In this document: positions 6,949 through 13,968 of the stretch, in pieces
Layout: each line of letters opens with the position of its first letter
How positions within the stretch are numbered: position 1 is the first letter of the stretch
Source: Oscillospiraceae bacterium
Lineage (GTDB): Bacteria; Bacillota; Clostridia; Oscillospirales; Ruminococcaceae
Length of the DNA stretch: 17,576 nt
NCBI GenBank assembly: GCA_900762805.1
Contig: CAAFHY010000045.1
Location: 1-17,576 of the forward strand
Direction: 5' to 3'
The notes under the pieces: generated by a model
Seen by the model: the letters and a program-made list of their open reading frames with translations, nothing else
Told to the model about the DNA's origin: nothing
The model's database searches: none
Program-made: the position numbers and the translations under genes

Positions 6949-7118
6949 GGGCGGCAGAGCACGCCTGAAGCCGTCTTTCCGGGCGTCAGCCGGCACAAAG
7001 GCATGGCCCGCCCGGCGTGAGCCGCGAACAGCATACAGGGCAGACGGGAGCGGGAGCGCCTTGGCATGCCCCCGTAAACGTCCGCTCCCGTTCTAAGGGC
7101 GGCAGAGTACGCCCGAAG
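6949..7118. repeat. Pair of 22-base direct repeats in a gene-free stretch
   Basis: Bases 6949-6970 and 7097-7118 match at 20 of 22 positions; both begin GGGCGGCAGAG, and the second half differs by a C/T in two places. They bound about 126 bases of non-coding DNA that starts right after the DUF1492-like stop codon. Bases 6947-7246 as a whole hold no credible gene. Confidence 0.6.
7044..7091. repeat. Inverted repeat with 28-base loop
   Basis: ACGGGAGCGG (7044-7053) is the exact reverse complement of CCGCTCCCGT (7082-7091). The hairpin lies between the two 22-base direct repeats. It has no T run on either side, so it is not a standard terminator. Its function is unknown. Confidence 0.5.
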
Positions 7119-7188
7119 CAGGCGGCCGGCCGAAGTACCGGAAAAACCTTCACCGGCTGAGGGCGCTGCGGCGCAGCATATCATCGAC

Positions 7189-7218
7189 ACCGGCCGGAGG
7201 CGTTTGCCTCCGGCCGGT
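7189..7218. terminator. Strong hairpin between converging genes, likely terminator
   Basis: A perfect 13-bp stem (7189-7201 with 7206-7218) closes a GTTT loop. It lies between the plus-strand regulator and the end of the minus-strand HAD gene at 7247, the normal place for a shared terminator. The tail on the plus strand (CTGTTATCATATAT) is only moderately T-rich and the minus side has no T run, so termination efficiency is uncertain. Confidence 0.65.
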
Positions 7219-7246
7219 CTGTTATCATATATCGCTTCGGCCGTCT

Positions 7247-8026
7247 TTACAGCAGGCCGAAGCGGCGCAGGGCAGCCGGGACGCCGTCCTCACTCACGGG
7301 CGCCGTAACATAGTCGGCCGCCCGCTTGACCTCGTCGGCGGCGTTGCCCATGGCGACGCCGGTGCCGGCATAGCGCAGCATGGTGATATCGTTCTCGCCG
7401 TCGCCAAAGGCCAGCGTCTGCTCCCGGTCGATGCCAAGGTGGCGGCAGACCGCCTCGACCCCCAGCTCCTTGCCGCATTCGGCGGGCATCAGCTCGCTCT
7501 CGAATTCATTCCACCATGTCAGCTGGCAGTCGGGCAGCTGGCCGATCTGCGCAGCCGTAAGCGTAGCAAAAACCGTGAACATACAGATGTCGTTATAGTC
7601 CGGCTGCGAGCTGTCAACCGGCAGCGGCCGCAGCCGCAGCCGGCGGTAGGCCTCGCGGATGCGCTCGCTCTCATAGCGCGTGAAGACGCGCACCTCGCTG
7701 CGGATGGCATAGGGGATGCCCCACAGCTCCAGCAGCGCCACGATGCGGCGGGCCTGCTCCGGCTCAAAGGCGCTGCGGCGCAGCACAGGGCCGTTTTTCA
7801 TGTGGCAGAGCTGCCCGTTCATGCCGATAAAGCCGTCCACATAGTCAAGCACCGGCGCGATAATATCGATTTCCTCCGGCACGGCGGTGTTGCGGCCGGT
7901 GGCGATGAACTGCGGCAAACCGCGGCGGTGCAGCTCGGCCAGATCGGCGATAACGCGGTCGCTCGGCCGGTCGCTCCACCAGTCAACGATAGTGCCGTCG
8001 ATATCGTAAAAGACAGCTTTTATCAT
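7247..8026 (-). CDS. Cof-type HAD-superfamily phosphatase (copy 2 of a tandem pair)
   Basis: This is a cytosolic Mg-dependent phosphatase of HAD subfamily IIB (Cof type); such enzymes dephosphorylate sugar phosphates, FMN or similar small metabolites. It has 259 residues. Motif I is DIDGT with the nucleophile Asp8 and acid/base Asp10, motif II is Thr43 in IATGRN, motif III is Lys186, and motif IV is GDGENDITML with Asp209 and Asp213. The cap domain lies between about 80 and 180. The ATG overlaps the stop of the upstream HAD gene by 4 bases (ATGA). The catalytic residues fall at the same positions as in that neighbour, so the two arose by duplication. The substrate cannot be predicted. Confidence 0.9.
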   Translation of the reverse strand: MIKAVFYDIDGTIVDWWSDRPSDRVIADLAELHRRGLPQFIATGRNTAVPEEIDIIAPVLDYVDGFIGMNGQLCHMKNGPVLRRSAFEPEQARRIVALLELWGIPYAIRSEVRVFTRYESERIREAYRRLRLRPLPVDSSQPDYNDICMFTVFATLTAAQIGQLPDCQLTWWNEFESELMPAECGKELGVEAVCRHLGIDREQTLAFGDGENDITMLRYAGTGVAMGNAADEVKRAADYVTAPVSEDGVPAALRRFGLL

Positions 8027-8814
8027 GCTTCTTCCTCCAACAGTCCAAAGTGGACAAGGGCCTTGTGCAATCCCTCGTTTTCTATCGCATCGGTCACATA
8101 GTCAGCCGCCGCCTTGACGGCCGGCTTGGCATTGCCCATCGCCACGCCGACGCCGGCGGCCCGCAGCATCGAGATGTCGTTGCCCTCGTCGCCGAAGGCC
8201 ATCGTCTCGGCCGGGCCGAAGCCAAGCAGCCGCCCGAAGGCAGCCATGCCGAGGTGCTTGCCGGTCACCTCCGGCACCACGTCGCAGGCCCAGTCGGCCC
8301 ACCGCATAACGCGGCAGCCGGTCAGCCACGCCTCGTCGTGCCGGGTCAGCGCCGCGTATAGCGTAAACATCAGAATGCCCTCGCCGGTCGGCTCCGAAGG
8401 GTCGATGGGGTTGCGGTCAAAGCCGGCAGCCTGATTGAAGCGGTCGATGACCTCGCTCTCAAAGCGCTGGTAGATGCGGCCGCGCTCCAATATCTGGAAG
8501 GGAACATCGTGCGCCGAGCAGAAATCCAGAACGCGCAGGGCGGCCTCGGCGGGAAAGGGCCGGCAGTAGACGACCTCGCCGCCCCGCCGCACGGCGATCT
8601 GCCCGTTGAGGCCGATCATGCCGTCAAAAATGTCGGGAAAGCCATCGAGCACGTGCATCTGCTCCGGCAGAGCGCAGTGGCGACCGGTGGCAATAAACAG
8701 CCGGAAGCCGCGGCGGTGCAGCTCGGCCAGATCGCGCAGCGTCTGTTCGCTCGGCCGGTGGGTCTCGATGTCGCACAGTGTGCCGTCGATATCGAAAAAC
8801 AGGTTTTTGATCAT
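8023..8814 (-). CDS. Cof-type HAD-superfamily phosphatase (copy 1 of a tandem pair)
   Basis: This is a HAD subfamily IIB phosphatase of 263 residues. It has DIDGT (Asp8, Asp10), IATGRH (Thr43), Lys186 in TGKHLGM and GDEGNDISML (Asp209, Asp213). The cap between about 80 and 180 differs most from its neighbour, as expected if substrate choice has diverged. The frame is open 44 codons further upstream, but the conserved protein begins at MIKNLFFDIDGT and AAGGAAGG lies just before 8814, so that start is chosen. It begins 22 bases after the DUF362 gene and overlaps the next HAD gene by 4 bases, which makes it the middle gene of a three-gene operon. The substrate is unknown. Confidence 0.9.
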   Translation of the reverse strand: MIKNLFFDIDGTLCDIETHRPSEQTLRDLAELHRRGFRLFIATGRHCALPEQMHVLDGFPDIFDGMIGLNGQIAVRRGGEVVYCRPFPAEAALRVLDFCSAHDVPFQILERGRIYQRFESEVIDRFNQAAGFDRNPIDPSEPTGEGILMFTLYAALTRHDEAWLTGCRVMRWADWACDVVPEVTGKHLGMAAFGRLLGFGPAETMAFGDEGNDISMLRAAGVGVAMGNAKPAVKAAADYVTDAIENEGLHKALVHFGLLEEEA

Positions 8815-8836
8815 GCGGCCTTCCTTTCCCGGCAGT

Positions 8837-9973
8837 TTACCGTTCATGGTTGAGCAGGCGGGCCAACAGCCCGCGGCGGGCAGCCAACGCCCCCTGCGGG
8901 CAGAACTCCTGACAGCAGAAGCATTTGATGCACTTTTTACGGTCAAAGACCGGCTTCTTATTCACGATGCGGATGGCGCCGGCCGGACAGATGCGGGCGC
9001 ACTGACCGCAGCCGATACAGGCCCCGCCGACCAGCGCCGGGCGGGCGCCCAACAGATGGCTGGCAACATTGACGGCGAAGCCGGGTATGGTGCCCTTGAA
9101 GTCAAAGCCCTGCCGGCGCGCCGGCAGAAAATCGCGGCAGACAAAGGGCGACGGATCGCCGAAGACCGACAGCTCATCGGCACTCGCCGGGCACAGCCCG
9201 CGGCGGACGGCCGCGGCGGTGGTGCCGGGGCGGCCGATATGGGGCAGCAGCCGCTCGATCAGCAGATCGGCCGCGTAGGGTGTGCGCGCAGCGATGAGCG
9301 CACCGATGCGGCGCGGTGTGCCGTTGTTGGGCCCGTTGCCCTCCATAGCCGTCACGGCGTCCACGATGCTGAGCGCCGGCGCCGCATATTCGTCGAGATC
9401 GACGATCATGTCGGAAAAGGCCTCCTCATTGGGGAAGCGGTAGTGGTACTCCGGCTTGGTGGTGCCGGGCACGGCGCCAAAAAGGTTTTTGGCGGCCGCC
9501 GAAAGCCCCATCATGGCATGGGTCTTGAGCTTGCAGCAGTCGATGATATGGTCGGCCTTGGCCAGCCAGCCGGTATATAGAAACTCGCGCAGGCTGCGCC
9601 CGCCGGGGTTGCTGACGGTGATGACCGAAAAATCCTCATTGAGCTCACCGCCCGCCTCAGTGACGGCCGACAGCCCGCAGGCGCGGTAGGTGCGCGACAG
9701 GGCGGCGTGGCTGTAGACGCCGCCGGGGCTGTCCCCCACAACGGCCCGCGCCCCGCGCGCCACGATGAGCGCGGCCAGCTCCGCCAGCAGCGCCGGATGG
9801 GTGGTGGCGGCGGCCTCCGGCGGCTTGGGCGACACCAGATTGGCCTTGAGAGCCACCGTCTGACCGGGCTTTATAAAGTCAAGGCCGCCGACCGGCTCAA
9901 GAGCCTCCAGCAGGGCGCGCCGCACCTCGGCGCGGTCGTAGCTGTCGCAGCGGACGATGCTGACATCAAACAT
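8837..9973 (-). CDS. DUF362 protein with C-terminal 2[4Fe-4S] ferredoxin domain
   Basis: The protein has 378 residues. The DUF362 domain (about 4-300) shows ALKANLVSPKPP (41-52), VVGDSPGG (78-85) and CCKLKTHAMMGLSAAAKNLFG (146-166), typical of this strict-anaerobe family of unknown biochemical role. Two ferredoxin clusters follow: CIGCGQCARICP (Cys319, 322, 325, 329) and CIKCFCCQEFCP (Cys348, 351, 354, 358), each able to hold a [4Fe-4S] cluster. It is therefore a likely cytosolic electron-transfer or redox protein. There is no signal peptide. AAGGAGAG lies about 10 bases upstream of the ATG. It is the first gene of an operon with two HAD phosphatases, driven by the promoter at 10004-10032. 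The link to the phosphatases is unexplained. Confidence 0.92.
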   Translation of the reverse strand: MFDVSIVRCDSYDRAEVRRALLEALEPVGGLDFIKPGQTVALKANLVSPKPPEAAATTHPALLAELAALIVARGARAVVGDSPGGVYSHAALSRTYRACGLSAVTEAGGELNEDFSVITVSNPGGRSLREFLYTGWLAKADHIIDCCKLKTHAMMGLSAAAKNLFGAVPGTTKPEYHYRFPNEEAFSDMIVDLDEYAAPALSIVDAVTAMEGNGPNNGTPRRIGALIAARTPYAADLLIERLLPHIGRPGTTAAAVRRGLCPASADELSVFGDPSPFVCRDFLPARRQGFDFKGTIPGFAVNVASHLLGARPALVGGACIGCGQCARICPAGAIRIVNKKPVFDRKKCIKCFCCQEFCPQGALAARRGLLARLLNHER

Positions 9974-10003
9974 ATCGGACGCTCTCCTTACTTACTGCTC
10001 ACC

Positions 10004-10032
10004 AGTATAACGGAGGGAGCAGAAAAAGTCAA
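10004..10032 (-). promoter_or_regulatory. Sigma-A promoter of the DUF362/HAD operon
   Basis: On the minus strand TTGACT (10027-10032) and TATACT (10004-10009) are spaced by exactly 17 bases, five of six matches each. The start point would be near 9997, with a leader of about 24 bases that holds the ribosome site. Confidence 0.87.
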
Positions 10033-10371
10033 TTTCTGCGGCGCGGAGGAAAAACAGACAGGCGGAGATAACGGGCGGCGAAAGCAGGAGCTGAGCTGGC
10101 CCGCCCATAGCGGCCACCGGACATGGGAAAGGGCAAAGCAGGGGGCAGCGCGGCGGACAAAGGAGAAGCGGAACCGCAAGGACGGGGCGCACGGAGCCAT
10201 GAGAACGGAAAGCGAAGCAGCGGGCGCACAAAGAAACAGGCATTGAGAGACAGCCGGTCGGGAAGCCGCATCCGGCATTTCATCCCACCCGCAGGAAAAG
10301 GGCAAAGGGTCAGCTCAGAAAACGGGACAGCAAGCGGAGCGGCCGCCGCGGAAAGCGGGCGGCAGACACAC
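10033..10371. other. Purine-rich gene-free stretch
   Basis: I see no credible gene. Open frames on both strands give low-complexity proteins without ribosome sites or family features. The plus strand is markedly rich in A and G, with many GGAAA, GAAAG and GGCGGA words. A GGGCGG/CCGCCC inverted repeat lies near 10073-10107. The stretch sits between the terminator of the fhs operon and the promoter of the DUF362 operon. Confidence 0.5.
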
Positions 10372-10404
10372 AAAAGAGCCGGCCCCGCTTGGGATCCGGC
10401 CCTC
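10372..10404 (-). terminator. Probable terminator of the fhs-to-10437 operon
   Basis: Read on the minus strand, an imperfect GC-rich stem (CTC/GAG, CCGG/CCGG and CCC/GGG, with a 2-base bulge) ends directly in TTTT (10372-10375). It lies about 35 bases past the stop codon of the last gene. The imperfect stem lowers confidence. Confidence 0.55.
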
Positions 10405-10436
10405 GGCCATATTGTGATATATCTTTTCAAGCGCCG

Positions 10437-11756
10437 TCAGTCAACATAGTGCGCATCATACTCATAATTGAGCGTAGCAAGATAGCGTGCATAGACAAAA
10501 AGCATAGCGGCAAAGGCCGGCACGCACAGCCCGATGAGCAGCCAGTCGATCACGGTGCCAAAAACGCGGGAAACATAGAACACCCACACGACAATGCCCA
10601 GCAGCACAGTGGAAACAACAAGAAAGGCCGTGGCAAAGATAACGCGGGACAGCATATAGCGGCGCCGGCGGGCCGGCATGCCGGGGGTAAACAGCTTGGG
10701 ACGGTTTTTGCGCTCAGCCTCGCGCAGTTCGCGGCGGCGCCGGCGCTCTGCGGCGCGTTCGGCGGCTTCTTCCTCGGCGCGGCGGCGCTTCTGCTCTGCC
10801 AGCTCCTCCGGGGAAGGCCCGTCAGCCTCCGTCTCAGGCCTGCCTTCGGGCTGTGCGCCGTCATCGGCCGCCTCCGGCTCTTCCCTGCCCTTTTTCCGGC
10901 GGCGGGCGGCTCTTTCGGCGGCCTTTTGCTCCCTCCTGCGGCGTCTTTCGGCGGCGCGGACAGCCTTGGGGTCGCTTTCCTCCTCCGGTTCCGGCTCTTC
11001 TGCCGCTTCGTCGTGTCCGGCGGACATGGTCTCCGGCTCCGGCTCGCTTTCGCGCGGCGCGCCGCCGTCGGCCTCCGGCACGATGGCAGTCTCCACGCTG
11101 GCCGGGGTATCCTCCGGCGCAGCCTTGCCGTCATGCCAGCCAAAGCCCTCGGCCAGCTCGACCGGCTCCTCCGGCCAGTCGAAATCGTCCGCCCGACCGG
11201 CTTTTTCGGGCTTTTCCGGGCGAGGCTCCCCTTCCGGGCGAGACGCGCCGCCCTCCGGCGGGGCGGCGGACTCCTCATCTGTCTGTTCGGCGCGGCGCGC
11301 GGCGGCCGACCGCCTGCGGGTTTCCATAATAGCGGCCATGCGCGAGGCGGTATAGCGGGCGGGATCGACAGCCGTCTTTCCCGACGGGCGCGGCGGCTGC
11401 GCCGCCTTATCAGAAAGCAGCTGAAGCTCTATTTCAGCCGCAGGCTGTTCAGTCGGCAGCCTTTCCTCCTCTGTTTCAGACGCCGGCTGTTCGGCCGGCA
11501 GCCTTTCCGCCTCTGTTTCAGGCATCGGCTTCCTGGCGGGCAGCGGCCGGAGCGGCTTGCCGCCGTCCTTCAGGATATCGCGGGCCGACAGCGGCGCAAG
11601 AGCCGTTCCGCCCCCGGCCTGCGCGGCACGGCGGGCGCGGATCTCCGCCAGAATATCCTCAAAGTCCATTGAGTCGCTCTGCGGCTGCGGGGCCTCCTCG
11701 ACGGGCGGGAGCGGCTCGCTGTTCGGTTCTGGTTTTTTCTTGCCAAAGAGCGCCAT
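10437..11756 (-). CDS. Unknown charged, low-complexity protein with two C-terminal membrane helices
   Basis: I recognise no family. The 439 residues begin MALFGKKKPE and a short DFEDILAEIRARRA helix (31-44). A long Pro/Glu/Ala-rich stretch, probably disordered, contains a 14-residue tandem repeat (about 83-110). Two blocks of alternating acidic and basic Ala/Arg/Glu helix (about 265-290 and 317-350) look like coiled coil or single alpha-helix. The C-terminus carries two hydrophobic helices (about 370-397 and 401-425). The topology suggests a large N-terminal cytoplasmic part anchored by a C-terminal hairpin. It starts 21 bases after upp with an AAGGGAAG site, so it is the last gene of the fhs operon. 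A role in envelope or division scaffolding is possible but is not shown by sequence. Confidence 0.75.
   Translation of the reverse strand: MALFGKKKPEPNSEPLPPVEEAPQPQSDSMDFEDILAEIRARRAAQAGGGTALAPLSARDILKDGGKPLRPLPARKPMPETEAERLPAEQPASETEEERLPTEQPAAEIELQLLSDKAAQPPRPSGKTAVDPARYTASRMAAIMETRRRSAAARRAEQTDEESAAPPEGGASRPEGEPRPEKPEKAGRADDFDWPEEPVELAEGFGWHDGKAAPEDTPASVETAIVPEADGGAPRESEPEPETMSAGHDEAAEEPEPEEESDPKAVRAAERRRRREQKAAERAARRRKKGREEPEAADDGAQPEGRPETEADGPSPEELAEQKRRRAEEEAAERAAERRRRRELREAERKNRPKLFTPGMPARRRRYMLSRVIFATAFLVVSTVLLGIVVWVFYVSRVFGTVIDWLLIGLCVPAFAAMLFVYARYLATLNYEYDAHYVD
11443..11526 (-). repeat. 42-base tandem repeat inside the 10437-11756 gene
   Basis: Two adjacent 42-base units (11443-11484 and 11485-11526) are nearly identical and encode the 14-residue units with cores ERLPAEQPAS and ERLPTEQPAA. 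The period is a multiple of three, so copy number can change without a frameshift. Confidence 0.8.
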
Positions 11757-11777
11757 GGTCTTACTTCCCTTTCAAAC

Positions 11778-12407
11778 TTATTTGGTGCCGAAAATACGGT
11801 CGCCCGCGTCGCCGAGGCCGGGCACGATATAGCCGTGGTCGTTGAGGTGGTCGTCAAGGCCGGCGCAGTAGATATCGACGTCGGGATGCGCCTCCTGAAG
11901 CGCCTTGATGCCCTCCGGGGCGGCGATGATACAGACAAAGCTGATCTTGCGCGGGTGACGCTGCTTGATCTGGCTGATAGCGTCAACGGCCGAGCCGCCG
12001 GTGGCAAACATCGGATCAAGCACAAAAACATCGCGCTCATCGATGTCGTTGGGCAGCTTGCAATAATACTCAACGGGCTTGAGTGTCTCCGGGTCGCGGT
12101 AGAGGCCGATATGGCCGACCTTGGCGTTGGGGACCATGCTCAGCATGCCGTCCACCATGCCGAGGCCGGCGCGGAGGATGGGAACAAAGGAGAGCTTGCG
12201 GCCGGAAATGACGCGGCATTTGGCAACGGCCACCGGCGTCTGGACCTCGACCTCCTTGAGCGGCAGGTCGCGGGTGACCTCATAGCACATCAGCATAGCG
12301 ATCTCGGTCACCAGCTCGCGGAATTCCTTGGTGGTCGTCTTTTCGCTACGCAGATGCGCCAGCTTGTGCTGGATCAGCGGATGGTCGGCGACAAACAGTT
12401 TGCTCAT
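11778..12407 (-). CDS. upp: Uracil phosphoribosyltransferase
   Basis: It catalyses uracil + PRPP to UMP + diphosphate, the pyrimidine salvage step in the cytosol. At 209 residues it has the normal family length. The PRPP-binding loop reads [14 protein letters not shown] (127-140). The N-terminal [16 protein letters not shown] (73-88) and the uracil-binding C-terminus [17 protein letters not shown] (193-209) are both classic. AAGGAG lies 8 bases before the ATG. It follows rpiB by 15 bases in the same operon, a sensible pairing because ribose 5-phosphate made by RpiB feeds PRPP. Confidence 0.98.
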   Translation of the reverse strand: MSKLFVADHPLIQHKLAHLRSEKTTTKEFRELVTEIAMLMCYEVTRDLPLKEVEVQTPVAVAKCRVISGRKLSFVPILRAGLGMVDGMLSMVPNAKVGHIGLYRDPETLKPVEYYCKLPNDIDERDVFVLDPMFATGGSAVDAISQIKQRHPRKISFVCIIAAPEGIKALQEAHPDVDIYCAGLDDHLNDHGYIVPGLGDAGDRIFGTK

Positions 12408-12422
12408 TTTTTACTCTCCTTG

Positions 12423-12875
12423 TCAGTTGTTGGAATATTTGGCTTCGAGCGCGGTGATCTTGGCCACACGCTTGGCGTGACGGCCGCCCTCGCAGTCGGT
12501 ATGAAGAAATGCCTCCACCAGCTCAAGCGCCAGGCCGGCGCCCACCACGCGCGCGCCGAAGCAGAGGGCGTTGGCGTCGTTGTGCATGCGGGCGTAGCGG
12601 GCCGAAAAGGTGTCGGAGCAGCAGGCGGCGCGGATGCCGGGCATCTTATTGGCGGCGATCGAAATGCCGACGCCGGTGCCGCACATCAGGATGGCGCGGT
12701 CGGCGCGGCCCCCGATGACAGCAAGGCAGGCCTTTTCGGCGTAATCGGGGTAATCGACGCTCTCGGCTGTGTCGGTCCCGCAGTTGACGACTTCAAAGCC
12801 GTTTTTTTCGAGATAGTCTATCACTTCTTTTTTTAGCTCAACGGCTGCATGGTCGTTTCCAATGGCAATCTTCAT
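12423..12875 (-). CDS. rpiB: Ribose-5-phosphate isomerase B
   Basis: This RpiB/LacAB-family enzyme interconverts ribulose 5-phosphate and ribose 5-phosphate in the pentose phosphate pathway. It has 150 residues, the usual length. Visible features are Asp8-His9 in GNDHAA, the catalytic Cys65 in MCGTGVGISIAANK, and His98 in HNDANALCFGARV. The ATG overlaps the tsaB stop codon by 4 bases (ATGA), with AAAGGAA upstream, so translation is probably coupled. The sequence fits RpiB better than the LacA/LacB galactose-6-phosphate isomerases because there is one complete subunit and no lac genes nearby. Confidence 0.96.
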   Translation of the reverse strand: MKIAIGNDHAAVELKKEVIDYLEKNGFEVVNCGTDTAESVDYPDYAEKACLAVIGGRADRAILMCGTGVGISIAANKMPGIRAACCSDTFSARYARMHNDANALCFGARVVGAGLALELVEAFLHTDCEGGRHAKRVAKITALEAKYSNN

Positions 12876-13552
12876 TTTTTCAAATTCCTTTCGGCCTGTG
12901 AAGGCTGTAAATACATAGGTTTGAGGGCGCGGCAGTCGATGGCGGCGCCCTGCTCGGCCAGACGGCCGGCCAGCAGCGCCGTGTCGTAGGCGCTGGGCAG
13001 CGCGTCGGGCAGCGCCGCCAGATTGGGCAGCTGATCCTTCATACTATTATAGCACAGCAGCGTCGCATCGCCAACCAGCAGATAGCGCTCGCCGAGGCCG
13101 CTCAGCCGCCCGGCCAGTTCGGATACGGGCACGGCCTCGTCCTCCAGCAGACGGCGGCCGTCCTGCGTCATGTCGTAGGCCGCCGCAAAGACGCGCCCGG
13201 CGCGGGCGTCGGTCACCGTGACGGCGACGCCGGGAAAGCCGGCGGCGCGGCGCGACAGCGCATCATTGACCGGCGCGCCGACACAGGGCCGGCCGCAGGC
13301 CAGCGCCATGCCTTTGATGAGGGAAATGCCGATGCGCAGCCCGGTAAAGGAGCCGGGACCGGTGGTGACGGCAAAGCAGTCGATGTCCTTGGGCATCAGT
13401 CCGGCGCCGGCAAAGACGCGGTCGCACAGCGGCATCAATGTTTCCGAATGGGTCAGGCCCCGATCGAGGCAGGCGTAGGAAATGACGCGCCCCTCTGCGG
13501 CAACGGCGGCCGAGGCGGCGCGCCCCGAACTCTCAACGGCAAAAATGGTCAT
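12872..13552 (-). CDS. tsaB: tRNA threonylcarbamoyladenosine biosynthesis protein TsaB
   Basis: TsaB is the inactive ASKHA-fold partner that supports TsaD in attaching threonylcarbamoyl to A37 of ANN-decoding tRNAs. The protein has 226 residues from the chosen start. The N-terminal strand reads MTIFAVESSGRAASAA, and the family signature TGPGSFTGLRIG lies at 64-75. The frame runs 35 codons further upstream inside tsaE, but the ATG at 13552 overlaps the tsaE TGA by 4 bases and begins exactly at the conserved N-terminus. It lies between tsaE and rpiB. TsaD and RimI, often found nearby in Firmicutes, are absent from this window and must be encoded elsewhere if present. Confidence 0.96.
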   Translation of the reverse strand: MTIFAVESSGRAASAAVAAEGRVISYACLDRGLTHSETLMPLCDRVFAGAGLMPKDIDCFAVTTGPGSFTGLRIGISLIKGMALACGRPCVGAPVNDALSRRAAGFPGVAVTVTDARAGRVFAAAYDMTQDGRRLLEDEAVPVSELAGRLSGLGERYLLVGDATLLCYNSMKDQLPNLAALPDALPSAYDTALLAGRLAEQGAAIDCRALKPMYLQPSQAERNLKK

Positions 13553-13968
13553 AGCTGCGGCTCCTCTATCTCGATGCTGCGCTGCCCCTCGCCCGCGTAG
13601 TCGATATGGACGCGGTAGAGGCTTGGCGGCAGAAACGGCCCGATGTTTTCGGCCCACTCGATAAACGTGATATAAGGCCCGCCGGCATAGTCAAAAAAGC
13701 CGGTGTTCTCAAGCTGGCGCTCGGTCTCGATGCGGTACATATCGAAGTGGGCTATCGGCGGTTGAGACGGGTAGACCGACAGGATGTTGAAGGTCGGGCT
13801 GGTGACGGGGCCGGCATAGCCCAGCGCCGCCGCCGCGCCGGCCGTGAACTGTGTCTTGCCGGCGCCGAGGTCGCCCGAAAAGGCGACCACGTCGCCCATC
13901 TTCAGTCTTCGGGCAAATTCCGCGGCGATGGCCTTGGTCTGTCCGACAGAAGCAGAATGATATTTCAT
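13549..13968 (-). CDS. tsaE: tRNA threonylcarbamoyladenosine biosynthesis ATPase TsaE
   Basis: TsaE is the P-loop ATPase that binds the TsaB-TsaD complex and is needed for t6A turnover. It has 139 residues, near the usual 140-155. The Walker A motif reads SGDLGAGKT (31-39), SPTFNILSVY (57-66) is the switch region, and HFDMYRIE (74-81) and FIEWAENIG (102-110) are family hallmarks. The ATG shares one base with the fhs stop (TGATG), and only a weak site (ACGGGAC) precedes it, so translation probably depends on ribosomes finishing fhs. It overlaps tsaB by 4 bases. Confidence 0.97.
   Translation of the reverse strand: MKYHSASVGQTKAIAAEFARRLKMGDVVAFSGDLGAGKTQFTAGAAAALGYAGPVTSPTFNILSVYPSQPPIAHFDMYRIETERQLENTGFFDYAGGPYITFIEWAENIGPFLPPSLYRVHIDYAGEGQRSIEIEEPQL

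Noticed and set aside
6949..7118. CRISPR or attachment-site reading of the 22-base repeats
   Set aside because: Only two imperfect copies about 126 bases apart, no cas or integrase gene, and no tRNA nearby.
10123..10449. 108-residue plus-strand frame in the purine-rich stretch
   Set aside because: Gly/Arg/Ser low-complexity product, no ribosome site, and it runs through the minus-strand terminator and into the neighbouring gene.
10389..11672. 427-residue plus-strand open frame
   Set aside because: Antisense to the low-complexity gene at 10437-11756. That gene wins because it has a ribosome site, continues the operon and has clear membrane helices.
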